Source: Ottelia alismoides
Taxonomy: Eukaryota; Streptophyta; Magnoliopsida; Alismatales; Hydrocharitaceae
Reading direction: 5' to 3'
Assembly: GCA_037367405.1 (NCBI GenBank)
Contig: JAZKJV010011400.1
Coordinates: forward strand, 6,446,501-6,510,500
Length of the DNA stretch: 64,000 nucleotides
Shown here: positions 17,027 to 25,306 of the stretch, in pieces
How the letters are laid out: every line of letters begins with the position of its first letter
How positions within the stretch are numbered: position 1 is the stretch's first letter
Notes under the pieces: model-generated
Database searches by the model: none
What the model saw: the letters and a program-made list of their open reading frames with translations, nothing else
Told to the model about the DNA's origin: nothing
Program-made: the position numbers and the translations under genes

Positions 17027-17737
17027 TCAAATCTCAAACTTCAGGCATTCCAGCTGCATCCCTGCGGGGCTGGCAACGGCTATGGCATAGTCATCGAAGA
17101 GCTCGATACTTTGGACTTGCCACTGGTGGACCGAGTCTAACTCTGGTGCTGGGCGGCGGGTTGGTTCGTCCGGCACGATAGCAAAGCCAGTCAGCGGATG
17201 TCCCAGTCCCACGCCGAGACCTTTCAGATAGGCTTCTTTCGAGGTCCAGATCGTGTAGAAGTCGGCCAATTGACGCTCAGCAGGTTGGCTGAGCAGCCAC
17301 TGCTGTTCGGCTGGATGAAATTGATGGCGAGCGATGGTCTGCCATTGGCGCGCAGCGTTGATCTGCTCGGTATCAACGCCCAGTGGCAGATGGGTGGCGA
17401 TGCCGATAACAACTAGCTCGCCGCTGTGTGAGACGTTGAATTGCAGCTGCGGATTGGTTGCCAGGTAGGGCTTCTCGTTGGGCGTCGTCAGAATCTCGAG
17501 CGTCTCAGGCGGCTGATCGCAATAACGCCCCAGCAGTTGCCGCAGCATCCAGCGAGCGACGATATAGCGATTGCGCGGCTCGGCAAACAGATAGCGTTTG
17601 GCGCGTTGAGACTCGCCTTCGGTAAAGCATTGCAGATAGTGCTCGAAGGTCGCAGTGGGTTGGGCAAGCCGGCTCGTGGGAACGCGCGCATACCAGAGCG
17701 CGATCGTTCCCGGCTGTGGCCAAGCAGTTGAAAGCAT
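17027..17737 (-). CDS. Sfp-type 4'-phosphopantetheinyl transferase
   Basis: Transfers the phosphopantetheine arm of CoA to a serine of acyl- or peptidyl-carrier proteins. The 236 residues match the Sfp/Gsp two-lobed size rather than the small AcpS. Key motifs are FNVSHSGELVVIG, the magnesium-binding LGVDTEQ, and WTSKEAYLKGLGVGL. The start codon overlaps the stop of the upstream secreted repeat protein by one base (TAATG), so the two are translationally coupled. No polyketide or non-ribosomal peptide synthase gene is in the window, so the carrier-protein substrate is unknown. Confidence 0.9.
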   Translation of the reverse strand: MLSTAWPQPGTIALWYARVPTSRLAQPTATFEHYLQCFTEGESQRAKRYLFAEPRNRYIVARWMLRQLLGRYCDQPPETLEILTTPNEKPYLATNPQLQFNVSHSGELVVIGIATHLPLGVDTEQINAARQWQTIARHQFHPAEQQWLLSQPAERQLADFYTIWTSKEAYLKGLGVGLGHPLTGFAIVPDEPTRRPAPELDSVHQWQVQSIELFDDYAIAVASPAGMQLECLKFEI

Positions 17738-19128
17738 TAGGTTCGTGGAGCGTCACTACCGGACGAACTGTTCAGGTCGAGCGACTCAGAATCCTTTTCG
17801 TCAGCCTCGGCTTTAGGCTCGTTGTTCGAGTCTTTCTTCGAGGGCAGTTCTTCACCGATCTCGACACTCTTGACCTCTGGCTTGCCAGCGCTGCGTTCCT
17901 CTGGCTTGTCACTGGGTGAAGTCGTCGGCGGAGCCACAATCGGTGTCATGGTGGGGGCGCTTTGCACTACCAGGGCAGCCGAATAGGGATCGTAGTAATT
18001 CAGCGTTACTGGGCTATAGACGGTACGTGGTCGGAGCACTCGCACTTGTTCAGGTACATAACGCGTAACTTGCCGCGGTACCTTTACGGGAGTGCGATAC
18101 TCTTCCTTTTCGTAGTAGCCGACTTGCACGGTTTGCTCAACCACTTCAGTCTTGTAGGAGGTACGCGTTACCGTGCGAGGTCGCACCATTTCACGCGGTT
18201 CCATCACTTCTCGCTCAACAGGTACTTTGCGTTCGACATACTGAGTCACAGGTTTGGAAACGCTATAGGGAACGATTCGCTTTTCAGCAACTTGTTCGTA
18301 ACGTGTAACCTGCACGGGCACTTGCTGCTGCAGGACTTCGTTTTCGGTTCGCGTCACTTGCACGGGAACTTGAGTCTGTTGGACCTGCGGCATGTAGGTC
18401 GTTTGTGGAACGGCCACCTGTTGCAGGTTGGGCTGGTACATCATGGCTGTATAAGCCAGGCTGGGCGTAGCCGTCGGAACCCAGCCGAATTGTGAGCGAT
18501 GATAAAACGGCAGTCCCGTGGTTGTGTCCACGGCAGTTCCGCCAGGCAGAAAGCCCAAGCGATACCGACTGGCGCCAGGCACGATGTAGTTTTGGGCTAC
18601 GTAGCCGCCGTTATCCACGGTGGCCGTCTGATACGTGGTCACCGGCGAGTAAGTCATGTATTGTTGCGTTTGGTACTGAGTCTCCGTAACGGTACGCGGT
18701 ACGACCACACTCTGTGTTTGATATTGAGTTTCTACGACGGGTCGCAGGCTGGTGTAGACCTCTTCGCGCTGCGCCGTTTCGGTCACGTAATCCGTCTTGT
18801 AGTAACTCTGATCCTGAATCTCCTGTTTCTTGACCGGCACCAGGACTGTGTACTTTTCCTGCTCAGTGCTCGTTTCCGTTACAGGCTTGGTCACCGTAAC
18901 CTGACGAGTCTCTGGCCGATACTTCAGCACCATGCGTTGCGATACAACTTCGCTGTCCACATATTCGACATCATGCACGATGCGGTAACGGGTTTGAAGT
19001 TCTTCCTCCATGATGACCTTGGGTTGAACGGACAGAGCCGGGGCGCAGCACTGCGACCAGACGGGAGAGACGTGCATTGCAGGCACTGCCAAGGCTGCCA
19101 ATAGAGCTGCGCGCAATTGAAGCTTCAT
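17737..19128 (-). CDS. Secreted Thr/Val/Tyr-rich repeat protein
   Basis: Not assignable to a function. The ATG at 19128 (463 aa; another at 19137) opens a signal peptide (LRAALLAALAVPAMHVSPVWS), followed by a Cys pair and a body of degenerate repeats of the type 'R-x-V-T-x-T-x-Y-x-T', for example VVPRTVTETQYQTQ, VPVQVTRTENEV and RPRTVTRTSYKTEVVEQ. Such beta-prone, Val/Thr/Tyr-rich repeats are common in planctomycete exported proteins. The C-terminus is acidic and Ser/Glu/Lys-rich. It may be a surface or cell-wall structural protein; that is inference. It is coupled by a one-base overlap to the Sfp gene. Confidence 0.7.
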   Translation of the reverse strand: MKLQLRAALLAALAVPAMHVSPVWSQCCAPALSVQPKVIMEEELQTRYRIVHDVEYVDSEVVSQRMVLKYRPETRQVTVTKPVTETSTEQEKYTVLVPVKKQEIQDQSYYKTDYVTETAQREEVYTSLRPVVETQYQTQSVVVPRTVTETQYQTQQYMTYSPVTTYQTATVDNGGYVAQNYIVPGASRYRLGFLPGGTAVDTTTGLPFYHRSQFGWVPTATPSLAYTAMMYQPNLQQVAVPQTTYMPQVQQTQVPVQVTRTENEVLQQQVPVQVTRYEQVAEKRIVPYSVSKPVTQYVERKVPVEREVMEPREMVRPRTVTRTSYKTEVVEQTVQVGYYEKEEYRTPVKVPRQVTRYVPEQVRVLRPRTVYSPVTLNYYDPYSAALVVQSAPTMTPIVAPPTTSPSDKPEERSAGKPEVKSVEIGEELPSKKDSNNEPKAEADEKDSESLDLNSSSGSDAPRT

Positions 19129-19137
19129 CGAGGACAT

Positions 19138-19499
19138 GTCCTGCACCCAAAAGGTCGAATCGAAGTTACGAACGTTCCACGCGAGACCATACATAAACCT
19201 GGACAGTGCCATTGTGGCGCCACCCTGCGGCTTTTTCAAATCTAATTCACGCTGAACCAACCTGCTGCCGTGCGGCAAGTGTAAGTGCACTAAAGCTTTA
19301 GAGAATCCCAAAATTTTTTTCGATATATTGGACCGCTGTCCATCGTCGTAAACCACCTATCCATCATAGTTTGCGCAAACGTCCCGGCTAAGCGGTACAG
19401 CCATTTTGACCGCTATATCTTAAGGCTGATTGACCGGTTCCCCACCCCGAGTACCGGGTGTGACCTATCTTTGGAGATTAGATCTTCGGGGAGTGGTTG
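19138..19499. other. Divergent intergenic region with AT-rich core
   Basis: About 360 bp between two divergent genes. It is clearly more AT-rich than its surroundings around 19308-19330 (a run AATTTTTTTCGATATA), which fits a promoter region. Upstream of 19500 a GGGGAG ribosome site (19488-19493) decides the start of the reductase. No gene seen. Confidence 0.45.
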
Positions 19500-20738
19500 A
19501 TGGATCTGGTGACGATAGCCTCGGCTTCCGTGGCAGCAGGTTTGCTGGCCACCACTGCATCGCGACTGGCGCTGGCCGGTTGGCGAGGTGTGGGAGCATG
19601 GCTGCATGATGGCCAGGCCCGAATGCAGTATCAGAGCCGCATGCGAAACGCCACCGAGCACATGCGACTGTCCAGTGAGTTGAAGCGTCAGTCAGGTGCT
19701 GGACCCAACGGTGGTTGGCGCGTCATGGAAGTCGTCGAGACCAAGCTCGAGTCGGACGATTGCATGTCGATCTACTTGCAAGATCCACTGCACCGCAGCA
19801 GCACCGCCCAATTCAAAGCCGGCCAGTTCATGCTGGTTCGACCAGCCCTCGGTGGAGCGGCCCTACCCAGCCGCTGCTACTCGCTGTCGGATTGCCCGGG
19901 TCAACCTTGGTGGCGCATCACCGTCAAGCGACAAACACCATCGAGCGAAAACCAGAAGAGCCTCAGTAGCTGGATTTTCCAGAATCTGCACGCCGGCGAT
20001 TGCTTGCTGGTCAATGGTCCCTATGGACAGTTCACGCTCGACCCCGATAGCGATCAACCGTTGCTCCTGTTGGCCGCAGGCATAGGCATTACGCCATTGC
20101 TATCGATCCTCAAAACCAGCCTGGCAGTCAATCCGAATCGTATCGTAAAGTTGCTGTATCAAGTAAGCGACCAACAGCACTGGCCTTTTGGAGAGACACT
20201 GCATCGCTGGTGTGGGCAATTTGAAAACTTAGAGGTTGTCACCTTCTTCAGTCGACAGAACGCGTTGCCGGAGGTCGAAGGTGGTCAAGTGGTCCGCGGA
20301 AAGTTCACGGCCGCCGATGTTCTGCAACGCTTGGAACCAACTACTCACTGCTACCTGTGTGGCCCCGCAGCCTGGATGTCGCAGTGCGCTGGCTATCTGG
20401 AACACTCAGGCCACGCCGCCGATCACATCCATGTCGAGTCCTTTACCGCCACTCAAAGCGAGGCGGCCAGCCATGAGGTCGCACCTTGGTCTGTCGAGTT
20501 TACGCGCAGTCAGGTGTTGACTCCAACCAGCCAGCAGCCCACTTCGCTCTGGCAAGCAGCCAAGGCTAACGGGATCCGTTTGCCGTCAGGCTGCCACACG
20601 GGGGCCTGTGGCACGTGCAAACTGAAGAAGCTGGCCGGCAGCGTCCTCTATCGCAAACCACCTACCTGTGCGCATCGCGACGACGAGATCGTGACCTGCG
20701 TCGCCCAGCCAGTGGGCCACGTCCAAGTCGATGCCTGA
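19500..20738 (+). CDS. Flavin reductase with C-terminal [2Fe-2S] ferredoxin domain
   Basis: NAD(P)H-dependent electron-transfer protein of the ferredoxin-NADP reductase superfamily. The ATG at 19500 (412 aa) follows a GGGGAG site. An N-terminal hydrophobic helix (about 2-30) may anchor it. The FAD domain has RPALGG...SRCYSLSD, the NAD domain LLAAGIGITPLLSIL and YLCGPAAWM, and the C-terminal plant-type ferredoxin carries the cluster ligands C-x4-C-x2-C (CHTGACGTC) plus a distal Cys (EIVTCVAQP). This FAD-NAD-[2Fe-2S] order is that of hybrid-cluster-protein reductase and oxygenase reductase components. No oxygenase partner lies beside it, so its acceptor is unknown. Confidence 0.88.
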   Translation: MDLVTIASASVAAGLLATTASRLALAGWRGVGAWLHDGQARMQYQSRMRNATEHMRLSSELKRQSGAGPNGGWRVMEVVETKLESDDCMSIYLQDPLHRSSTAQFKAGQFMLVRPALGGAALPSRCYSLSDCPGQPWWRITVKRQTPSSENQKSLSSWIFQNLHAGDCLLVNGPYGQFTLDPDSDQPLLLLAAGIGITPLLSILKTSLAVNPNRIVKLLYQVSDQQHWPFGETLHRWCGQFENLEVVTFFSRQNALPEVEGGQVVRGKFTAADVLQRLEPTTHCYLCGPAAWMSQCAGYLEHSGHAADHIHVESFTATQSEAASHEVAPWSVEFTRSQVLTPTSQQPTSLWQAAKANGIRLPSGCHTGACGTCKLKKLAGSVLYRKPPTCAHRDDEIVTCVAQPVGHVQVDA

Positions 20739-20801
20739 TGGCCCCGTAGTCACCGCCTGATAGAAGGTGGGTAGTTGCACGTCGTAGCCAGCGTCGCCAG
20801 A

Positions 20802-20976
20802 TTTTGATGTTGCGCGTTTTTGAGTCACCTCTCCCAAGCGCAGCTTGGGGGAGGTCGAATCGAGCCCTTAAGGCGAAGATTCGGGAGGGGGCACTGCGCT
20901 TGGTAGGAGTTAACCATAGCGCATGGCCCCCTCCCGGAGCCTCGCTAAACGCGGGCTCCGACCTCCCCCGGCTGCG
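20802..20976 (+). repeat. Truncated copy of the palindromic MITE-like element
   Basis: Begins with the terminal sequence TTTTGATGTTGCGCGTTTT (20802-20820), which follows a family A half-repeat (GTAGCCAGCGTCGCCAGA). It continues with a GCA-loop stem (CCAAGC-GCA-GCTTGG) and runs as the reverse complement of the intact copy at 57944-58157. It is lost after CCTCCCCCGGCTGCG at about 20976, so the far terminal repeat is missing. It sits directly upstream of the DUF421 gene and may supply or disturb its promoter. No other gene is in 20739-21056. Confidence 0.75.
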
Positions 20977-21056
20977 TACGGCACTTGCATACAATGCACC
21001 GCACGAACGGTCTGTTCATGCGTCGCAAGTATGATATCGCCCCCGGGGAGGCAATG

Positions 21057-21545
21057 ATGATCGATTGGCATGGTATGTGGATTCCCAGCGCGTCGATTGG
21101 CGACGTCATGATTCGTGGAACAATCATGTATCTATCGCTGTTTGCATTGATGCGCATAATACTCAAACGTCAAACCGGTTCGCTCGGCATGACGGATCTG
21201 CTGTTGATTACGCTGCTGGCGGATGCTTCGCAGAACGGGATGGCTGGCGAGTATCGCTCGGTTCCCGAAGGTGTTGTACTGGTGTTGACGATCATCTTCT
21301 GGAACTATGCACTCGACTGGCTCAGTTATCATTCCGAATGGTTTCGCAAATTGATCGAGCCACAACCATTGCCCCTGATTCGCAGCGGCCAGTTGATCCG
21401 CGAGAATCTTCGCCGAGAATTGATTACCATTGATGAACTACGTGGACAACTGCGAGAACAAGGTATCGAACACTTTGCCGAAGTCGAAAAGGCTTGTATC
21501 GAAAGCGATGGACGAATCAGCGTGGTCAAGGCTCGCAAAGACTGA
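21057..21545 (+). CDS. DUF421 (YetF-like) membrane protein
   Basis: Integral membrane protein of the DUF421/YetF family with an N-terminal membrane part (IMYLSLFALMRIILKR, VVLVLTIIFWNYALDWLSY) and a cytoplasmic alpha/beta domain (PLPLIRSGQLIRENLRRELITIDELRGQLREQGI). The start is uncertain: ATG at 21057 (162 aa) or 21054 have GGGGAGG just upstream; the frame is open back to 20985. Family members often influence envelope or spore properties, but no biochemical role is established. The next gene begins 53 bp after its stop. Confidence 0.8.
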   Translation: MIDWHGMWIPSASIGDVMIRGTIMYLSLFALMRIILKRQTGSLGMTDLLLITLLADASQNGMAGEYRSVPEGVVLVLTIIFWNYALDWLSYHSEWFRKLIEPQPLPLIRSGQLIRENLRRELITIDELRGQLREQGIEHFAEVEKACIESDGRISVVKARKD

Positions 21546-21598
21546 CGGTTTCGGATGCCCGTGGGAGCGATCGCGCGCGACGGTTTGGGAGTGGTTGG

Positions 21599-22096
21599 AT
21601 GCCTGATGATCATGACCAGTTGGAACTGACGGCCTATCACGAAGCTGGGCATGCCGTAATGGCTCTGGCACTTGGCCGGCCTGTTCATCGCGTAACGATC
21701 GTGCCTGGCAAGACGCACTCGGGCATCGACAGTCTCGGTCAATGTCAGGTACAAAAGGGACGCTTCAAGCCGACCAAAGATTGGCTGGAAGATGAGATGT
21801 TGATCTTGCTGGCTGGCATGGTGGCTGAATCGCAATTGACCGGCAGTTACTGTCCTGCCAGCGCGGCTCAAGACTTGCGCGGAGTCCGACGGTTGGCTCA
21901 AAGTCGCGCCGGCAGTGAACGCCAGGTCGAGCGTGTCGAGCGTCGCGCTTTGGACAAAGCCGAGTATCTGCTAGCCGATCCTGGTACATGGGCCGCGGTC
22001 GAGGCCATCGCCCAGTTGTTGGTCGCGCAGCAAACCATTTCGGGGCGAGCTGCGCGCCACGTGTATGATGAAGCGGTACGCCGCGCGGAAGAGTAA
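21599..22096 (+). CDS. Stand-alone M41-like (FtsH peptidase-domain) metallopeptidase
   Basis: 165 residues resembling only the protease half of FtsH. The zinc motif HEAGH (about residues 16-20) is followed by VMALALGRPVHRVTIVPG and, later, LAGMVAESQLTGSY and SAAQDLRGVRRLAQ; the Asp in the last segment is at the place of the third zinc ligand of M41. No AAA+ ATPase domain and no membrane helix are encoded. It would need an unfoldase partner or act on small or unfolded substrates; this is inference. The chosen ATG leaves a 53-bp gap to DUF421 in the same direction, suggesting co-transcription. Confidence 0.75.
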   Translation: MPDDHDQLELTAYHEAGHAVMALALGRPVHRVTIVPGKTHSGIDSLGQCQVQKGRFKPTKDWLEDEMLILLAGMVAESQLTGSYCPASAAQDLRGVRRLAQSRAGSERQVERVERRALDKAEYLLADPGTWAAVEAIAQLLVAQQTISGRAARHVYDEAVRRAEE

Positions 22097-22115
22097 ACCT
22101 GTCAGGCGCTACCGT

Positions 22116-23930
22116 TCAGTTCTTCTCCGCAACCTTTGTCAACAGCTCGGCCAGGCCAGGCGCTTTCTCCAAGTCGACTTTCTCGACCAACGATAGCAAC
22201 CGATCGCTTTCCGCTGGAAGAGCGGGGTGCATGTTCTGCCATACGATGTGCGGAATCAGAGTGTCTTCACCGCTGTGAGCCAAGACATCCACCCACACCG
22301 CCAGACGATCGAGCTTGGTCAACTTGCCGGCAGCGATGGCTACTTGCAGTAGCACGTCGGGCGAAGCATCGGCAGCCATCTTCGTGACTCTGTCAGCCAA
22401 CGCTTGTGAATCGGTAAAGAGATTGGCTCCACCGCGCACAGCCCAGGCGCGAATGCTCGGATCGCGGTGCTCACATAATTGCAGGATGTTCTCCACCGTC
22501 AGGGCCTGGCCTGCTACCAGGGCTTGCATGGCGTAGAGGCGATGTTTGGTTGGCGTATCGGAGCCCGTTACCAGGTTCAAGAGCTGCGACTCCACCGAAC
22601 GACACTGGCGTTCGGCCAGCATGCGTACAGCCATTTCGCGAATCATTACGTTGGCATCGCCCAGTGCCTCAACCAACTCGGCACTGGTGGCATCCTTCAA
22701 GATGCGGGCTCGCGGGCGATCCTGGTAAACCAAGCGATACAAGCGTCCATGACCGCGGTCGACACCGGCTGGATCAGCCGAGGCGTCTTGATAGCAGTGA
22801 TACCGATCGTACCAATCGAGGATGTGTAGGCAGCCGTCCGGTCCGATTTTCTGCACCACGGGCATGAACCACACGTCATGGGCGCTCAGCAGGTCGGGCT
22901 TGCCGGTGCCAAAGTAGGTGGAGCCTGCTCGCTGGAGTTTGTCGATGTTCAAACAGCTGCCATGCAGATTACCCATCACCAGCACATCGCGATACTCGGC
23001 TGGGTAGGCGGCGGTGTCCATGTAACCCAGCCCGCAGTAGGCAGCCATCTGATGCTTGTGATCAACGATAGAATCGATCTTCCAAGTATGTGGCGGATAA
23101 GGTCCACCTTGTCGCAGGTAGTATCCGGTCTCGGTTAAGTGCCATAGGTGGTCAATCACGCAGGCGCTGACAAACGCGCTGCCTTGCGGATCAAAAGCGA
23201 TACCCCAGGGATTGCTGGTACCTTCGCAAAAGAGTGAAAACTCTTTGGTGCGCGGATCGATGCGAAACATAGCGCAGGTGAATTCATAAGTCTTCTTGGG
23301 CGTTTCGACGCGGCAAGGATTAAAGACTCCGTTGAGTCCATACAAATAGCCATCGGGTCCCCAAGTCAGGCTGTTGGGCAGTTCATGCGTATCAAAGCGC
23401 CCGAAACCGGTCGCCACCACAGTTTGTCGATCAACCTTGTCATCGCCATCGGTATCTTGCATGAAGAGGATATCAGGTGCATTGGCCACCCAGACGCCGC
23501 CGTGACCGACGGCTATTCCCGAAGGAATGTTCAGACCTTCGGCAAAGATCTTCACCGAGTCGACGCGACCGTCGCCGTCGGTATCCTCCAGGATCTTGAT
23601 GCGGTCTCGACCAGGTCCAGGCTCGTGGCGAGGATACTCGAAGCTCTCGGTGATCCAGATGCGGCCGCGTTCATCGAAGGTCATGGCCACGGGGTTCTGA
23701 ATATCGGGCTCGGCTGCTACCAATTCGACATGAAATCCCTCTGGCACCGTCATCTTCTTGATGGCGTCGGCCGGTGATAGCGGCGGTCCAGGTGGCTGGG
23801 TTTGCTGGCGCGGAATCAAGACCTTCGGCGGAGTCTTGGGGTCTTGTGCGAGGCTGAAAGCTTGCCCCAGCAACAATATGCCCAACCCCAAGCCAATTAC
23901 CCAACTCGCTCCCCACACTTTTGATCGCAT
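22116..23930 (-). CDS. PVC-type membrane-bound dehydrogenase (beta-propeller + HEAT-like)
   Basis: Secreted planctomycete/verrucomicrobial protein of about 604 residues. A signal peptide (VIGLGLGILLLGQAFSLAQ) leads to a beta-propeller of NHL/glucose-dehydrogenase type (VPEGFHVELVAAEPDIQNP, WITESFEYPRHEPG), with Ca-binding-like loops DTDGDGRVD and DTDGDDKVD. The C-terminal part (from about 415) is HEAT-like helical. Many relatives end in a cytochrome c domain; no CxxCH motif is present here, so this is the short, haem-less form. The quinoprotein-like family often goes with sugar or glycan oxidation; the substrate is unknown. Alternative start at 23945. Confidence 0.85.
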   Translation of the reverse strand: MRSKVWGASWVIGLGLGILLLGQAFSLAQDPKTPPKVLIPRQQTQPPGPPLSPADAIKKMTVPEGFHVELVAAEPDIQNPVAMTFDERGRIWITESFEYPRHEPGPGRDRIKILEDTDGDGRVDSVKIFAEGLNIPSGIAVGHGGVWVANAPDILFMQDTDGDDKVDRQTVVATGFGRFDTHELPNSLTWGPDGYLYGLNGVFNPCRVETPKKTYEFTCAMFRIDPRTKEFSLFCEGTSNPWGIAFDPQGSAFVSACVIDHLWHLTETGYYLRQGGPYPPHTWKIDSIVDHKHQMAAYCGLGYMDTAAYPAEYRDVLVMGNLHGSCLNIDKLQRAGSTYFGTGKPDLLSAHDVWFMPVVQKIGPDGCLHILDWYDRYHCYQDASADPAGVDRGHGRLYRLVYQDRPRARILKDATSAELVEALGDANVMIREMAVRMLAERQCRSVESQLLNLVTGSDTPTKHRLYAMQALVAGQALTVENILQLCEHRDPSIRAWAVRGGANLFTDSQALADRVTKMAADASPDVLLQVAIAAGKLTKLDRLAVWVDVLAHSGEDTLIPHIVWQNMHPALPAESDRLLSLVEKVDLEKAPGLAELLTKVAEKN

Positions 23931-24320
23931 ACTGCACCTCACCAAGAGATAAGCACATCGACGCGGTCAGCGTCGTTGATTTAGTTCACGCGGGCGTTAG
24001 TCGGTCAGCGCCAGTTCGCCAATCGTAGCCACCGTCGCTTGGGCGGTGGACGCGAAAGTTAACGTATCGCAAGCGCCTGGCAGTTTGGCAGCGGTGGCTA
24101 CCAATACTGCAGCAAAATCGCCTCGGCCTACCGAGTGAAGCTGTCCAATCAGGTACCATGCAATTTGTCGCTGCCACGATAATAATCATGTCCTCCCCAT
24201 TTAGGAACAGCCTGTGCAGTACAACTCAACACATCTTGCTCGGCCTGCTAGTCGACGAAAACTCCAGTCCGTTGGTATGCTTTTTGATCTCCTAATGTTG
24301 GTCATGGCACGGAAGGCATC
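23931..24320. repeat. Intergenic region with family A palindrome
   Basis: A full family A palindrome lies at 24025-24101 (GTAGCCACCG ... GCAGCGGTGGCTAC), able to fold as one long hairpin or two smaller ones. The rest shows no gene. GGAAGG at about 24310 is the ribosome site of the DUF72 gene. Confidence 0.65.
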
Positions 24321-25202
24321 ATGAGCGGCAAGTTATATCTTGGCTGCCCCGTCTGGGCATGCGAAGCTTGGAAGGGTTCAGTCTTCACCAGCCAGGCACC
24401 GCGCGGTGAATGGTTGCGGCAGTACTCACAAGCCTTCAATACAGTTGAAGGCAACAGCACTTTTTACGCGCTGCCAGGGCTGGAGACGGCTGCCAAGTGG
24501 AGTCAGGCAGTTGAATCTGATTTTCAGTTTGCCCTCAAGGTCCCGCGGGCAATCTCGCATGATTGTCGGTTGCTGGATTGCCAGGCTGATCTGAACGAGT
24601 TCTTGAAAGTGGCCGAAGTGCTCCATGACCGCGGCGTGCTGGGACCATCGTTCTTGCAATTGCCCCCTGATTATTCACCGCGCCATAACGCCGATCTCGA
24701 ACGTTTCTTAAGCGGTTTGCCACAGCATCTGCCCTGGGCCGTTGAACTTCGTCATCCAGCCTGGTTCGATGAAGGACCACATGAGCGACGCATAGATCAA
24801 CTGCTCAGCCACTTGAAGATCGACAAGGTTCTATTCGATTCACGCCCCTTGTATTCGAAACCACCGAGCGATGAAGTTGAACGAGCGGCGCAGACGCGTA
24901 AGCCTAAGACACCGGTGCGCCAAACGGTGACCGCCCGGCATCCCTTTCTGCGACTGATCGGTCGCAACAGCCTCGAAGATGTCCAGCCCTGGATCGACCA
25001 GTGGGCGCCAGTTATTGGCGGATGGCTGCGGGCCGGCTTAGAGCCGTTTGTGTTTACGCACGCTCCCGACGATCGCTTTGCGCCTCTAATGGCTCGACAA
25101 CTCCATCGAGCAGTTAGCCAGCACTATCCTGATTTAGAGCCCCTACCCACCTGGCCCGGCGAAAACCAAGGCCCCACCGAAGTACAATTGACCCTGTTTT
25201 GA
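24321..25202 (+). CDS. DUF72 (YecE-like) protein
   Basis: Predicted TIM-barrel protein of the DUF72/YecE family, 293 residues, the usual length. Recognisable segments are LYLGCPVWACEAWKGSVF at the N-terminus, FNTVEGNSTFYALP, FQFALKVPRAISHD, LQLPPDYSPRHNADLERFL and AVELRHPAWFD. These conserved Glu, Arg and His residues line the barrel mouth. The biochemical activity of the family is not established. A good GGAAGG ribosome site precedes the ATG. A 7-bp tandem repeat tract begins within a few bases of the stop. Confidence 0.88.
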   Translation: MSGKLYLGCPVWACEAWKGSVFTSQAPRGEWLRQYSQAFNTVEGNSTFYALPGLETAAKWSQAVESDFQFALKVPRAISHDCRLLDCQADLNEFLKVAEVLHDRGVLGPSFLQLPPDYSPRHNADLERFLSGLPQHLPWAVELRHPAWFDEGPHERRIDQLLSHLKIDKVLFDSRPLYSKPPSDEVERAAQTRKPKTPVRQTVTARHPFLRLIGRNSLEDVQPWIDQWAPVIGGWLRAGLEPFVFTHAPDDRFAPLMARQLHRAVSQHYPDLEPLPTWPGENQGPTEVQLTLF

Positions 25203-25306
25203 GCTGTGAGCTTTGAGCTGTGAGCTTTGAAATCTGAAATCTGAAATCTGACGCCTCCCCCTAACTCCTAACTCCTAACTCCTAACCCCTTACTCCTTAC
25301 TCCTCC
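25201..25306. repeat. Two heptanucleotide tandem tracts
   Basis: 25201-25250 holds seven 7-bp units (GAGCTGT, GAGCTTT, GAGCTGT, GAGCTTT, then GAAATCT three times). 25261-25302 holds six more of a different sequence (CTAACTC three times, CTAACCC, CTTACTC twice). The second tract ends 4 bp before the ATG of the next gene, so the gene has no usual ribosome site. Confidence 0.85.

Noticed and set aside
17027..19128. Secondary-metabolite cluster around the Sfp-type transferase
   Set aside because: No polyketide, peptide synthetase or carrier-protein gene is within reach in this window.
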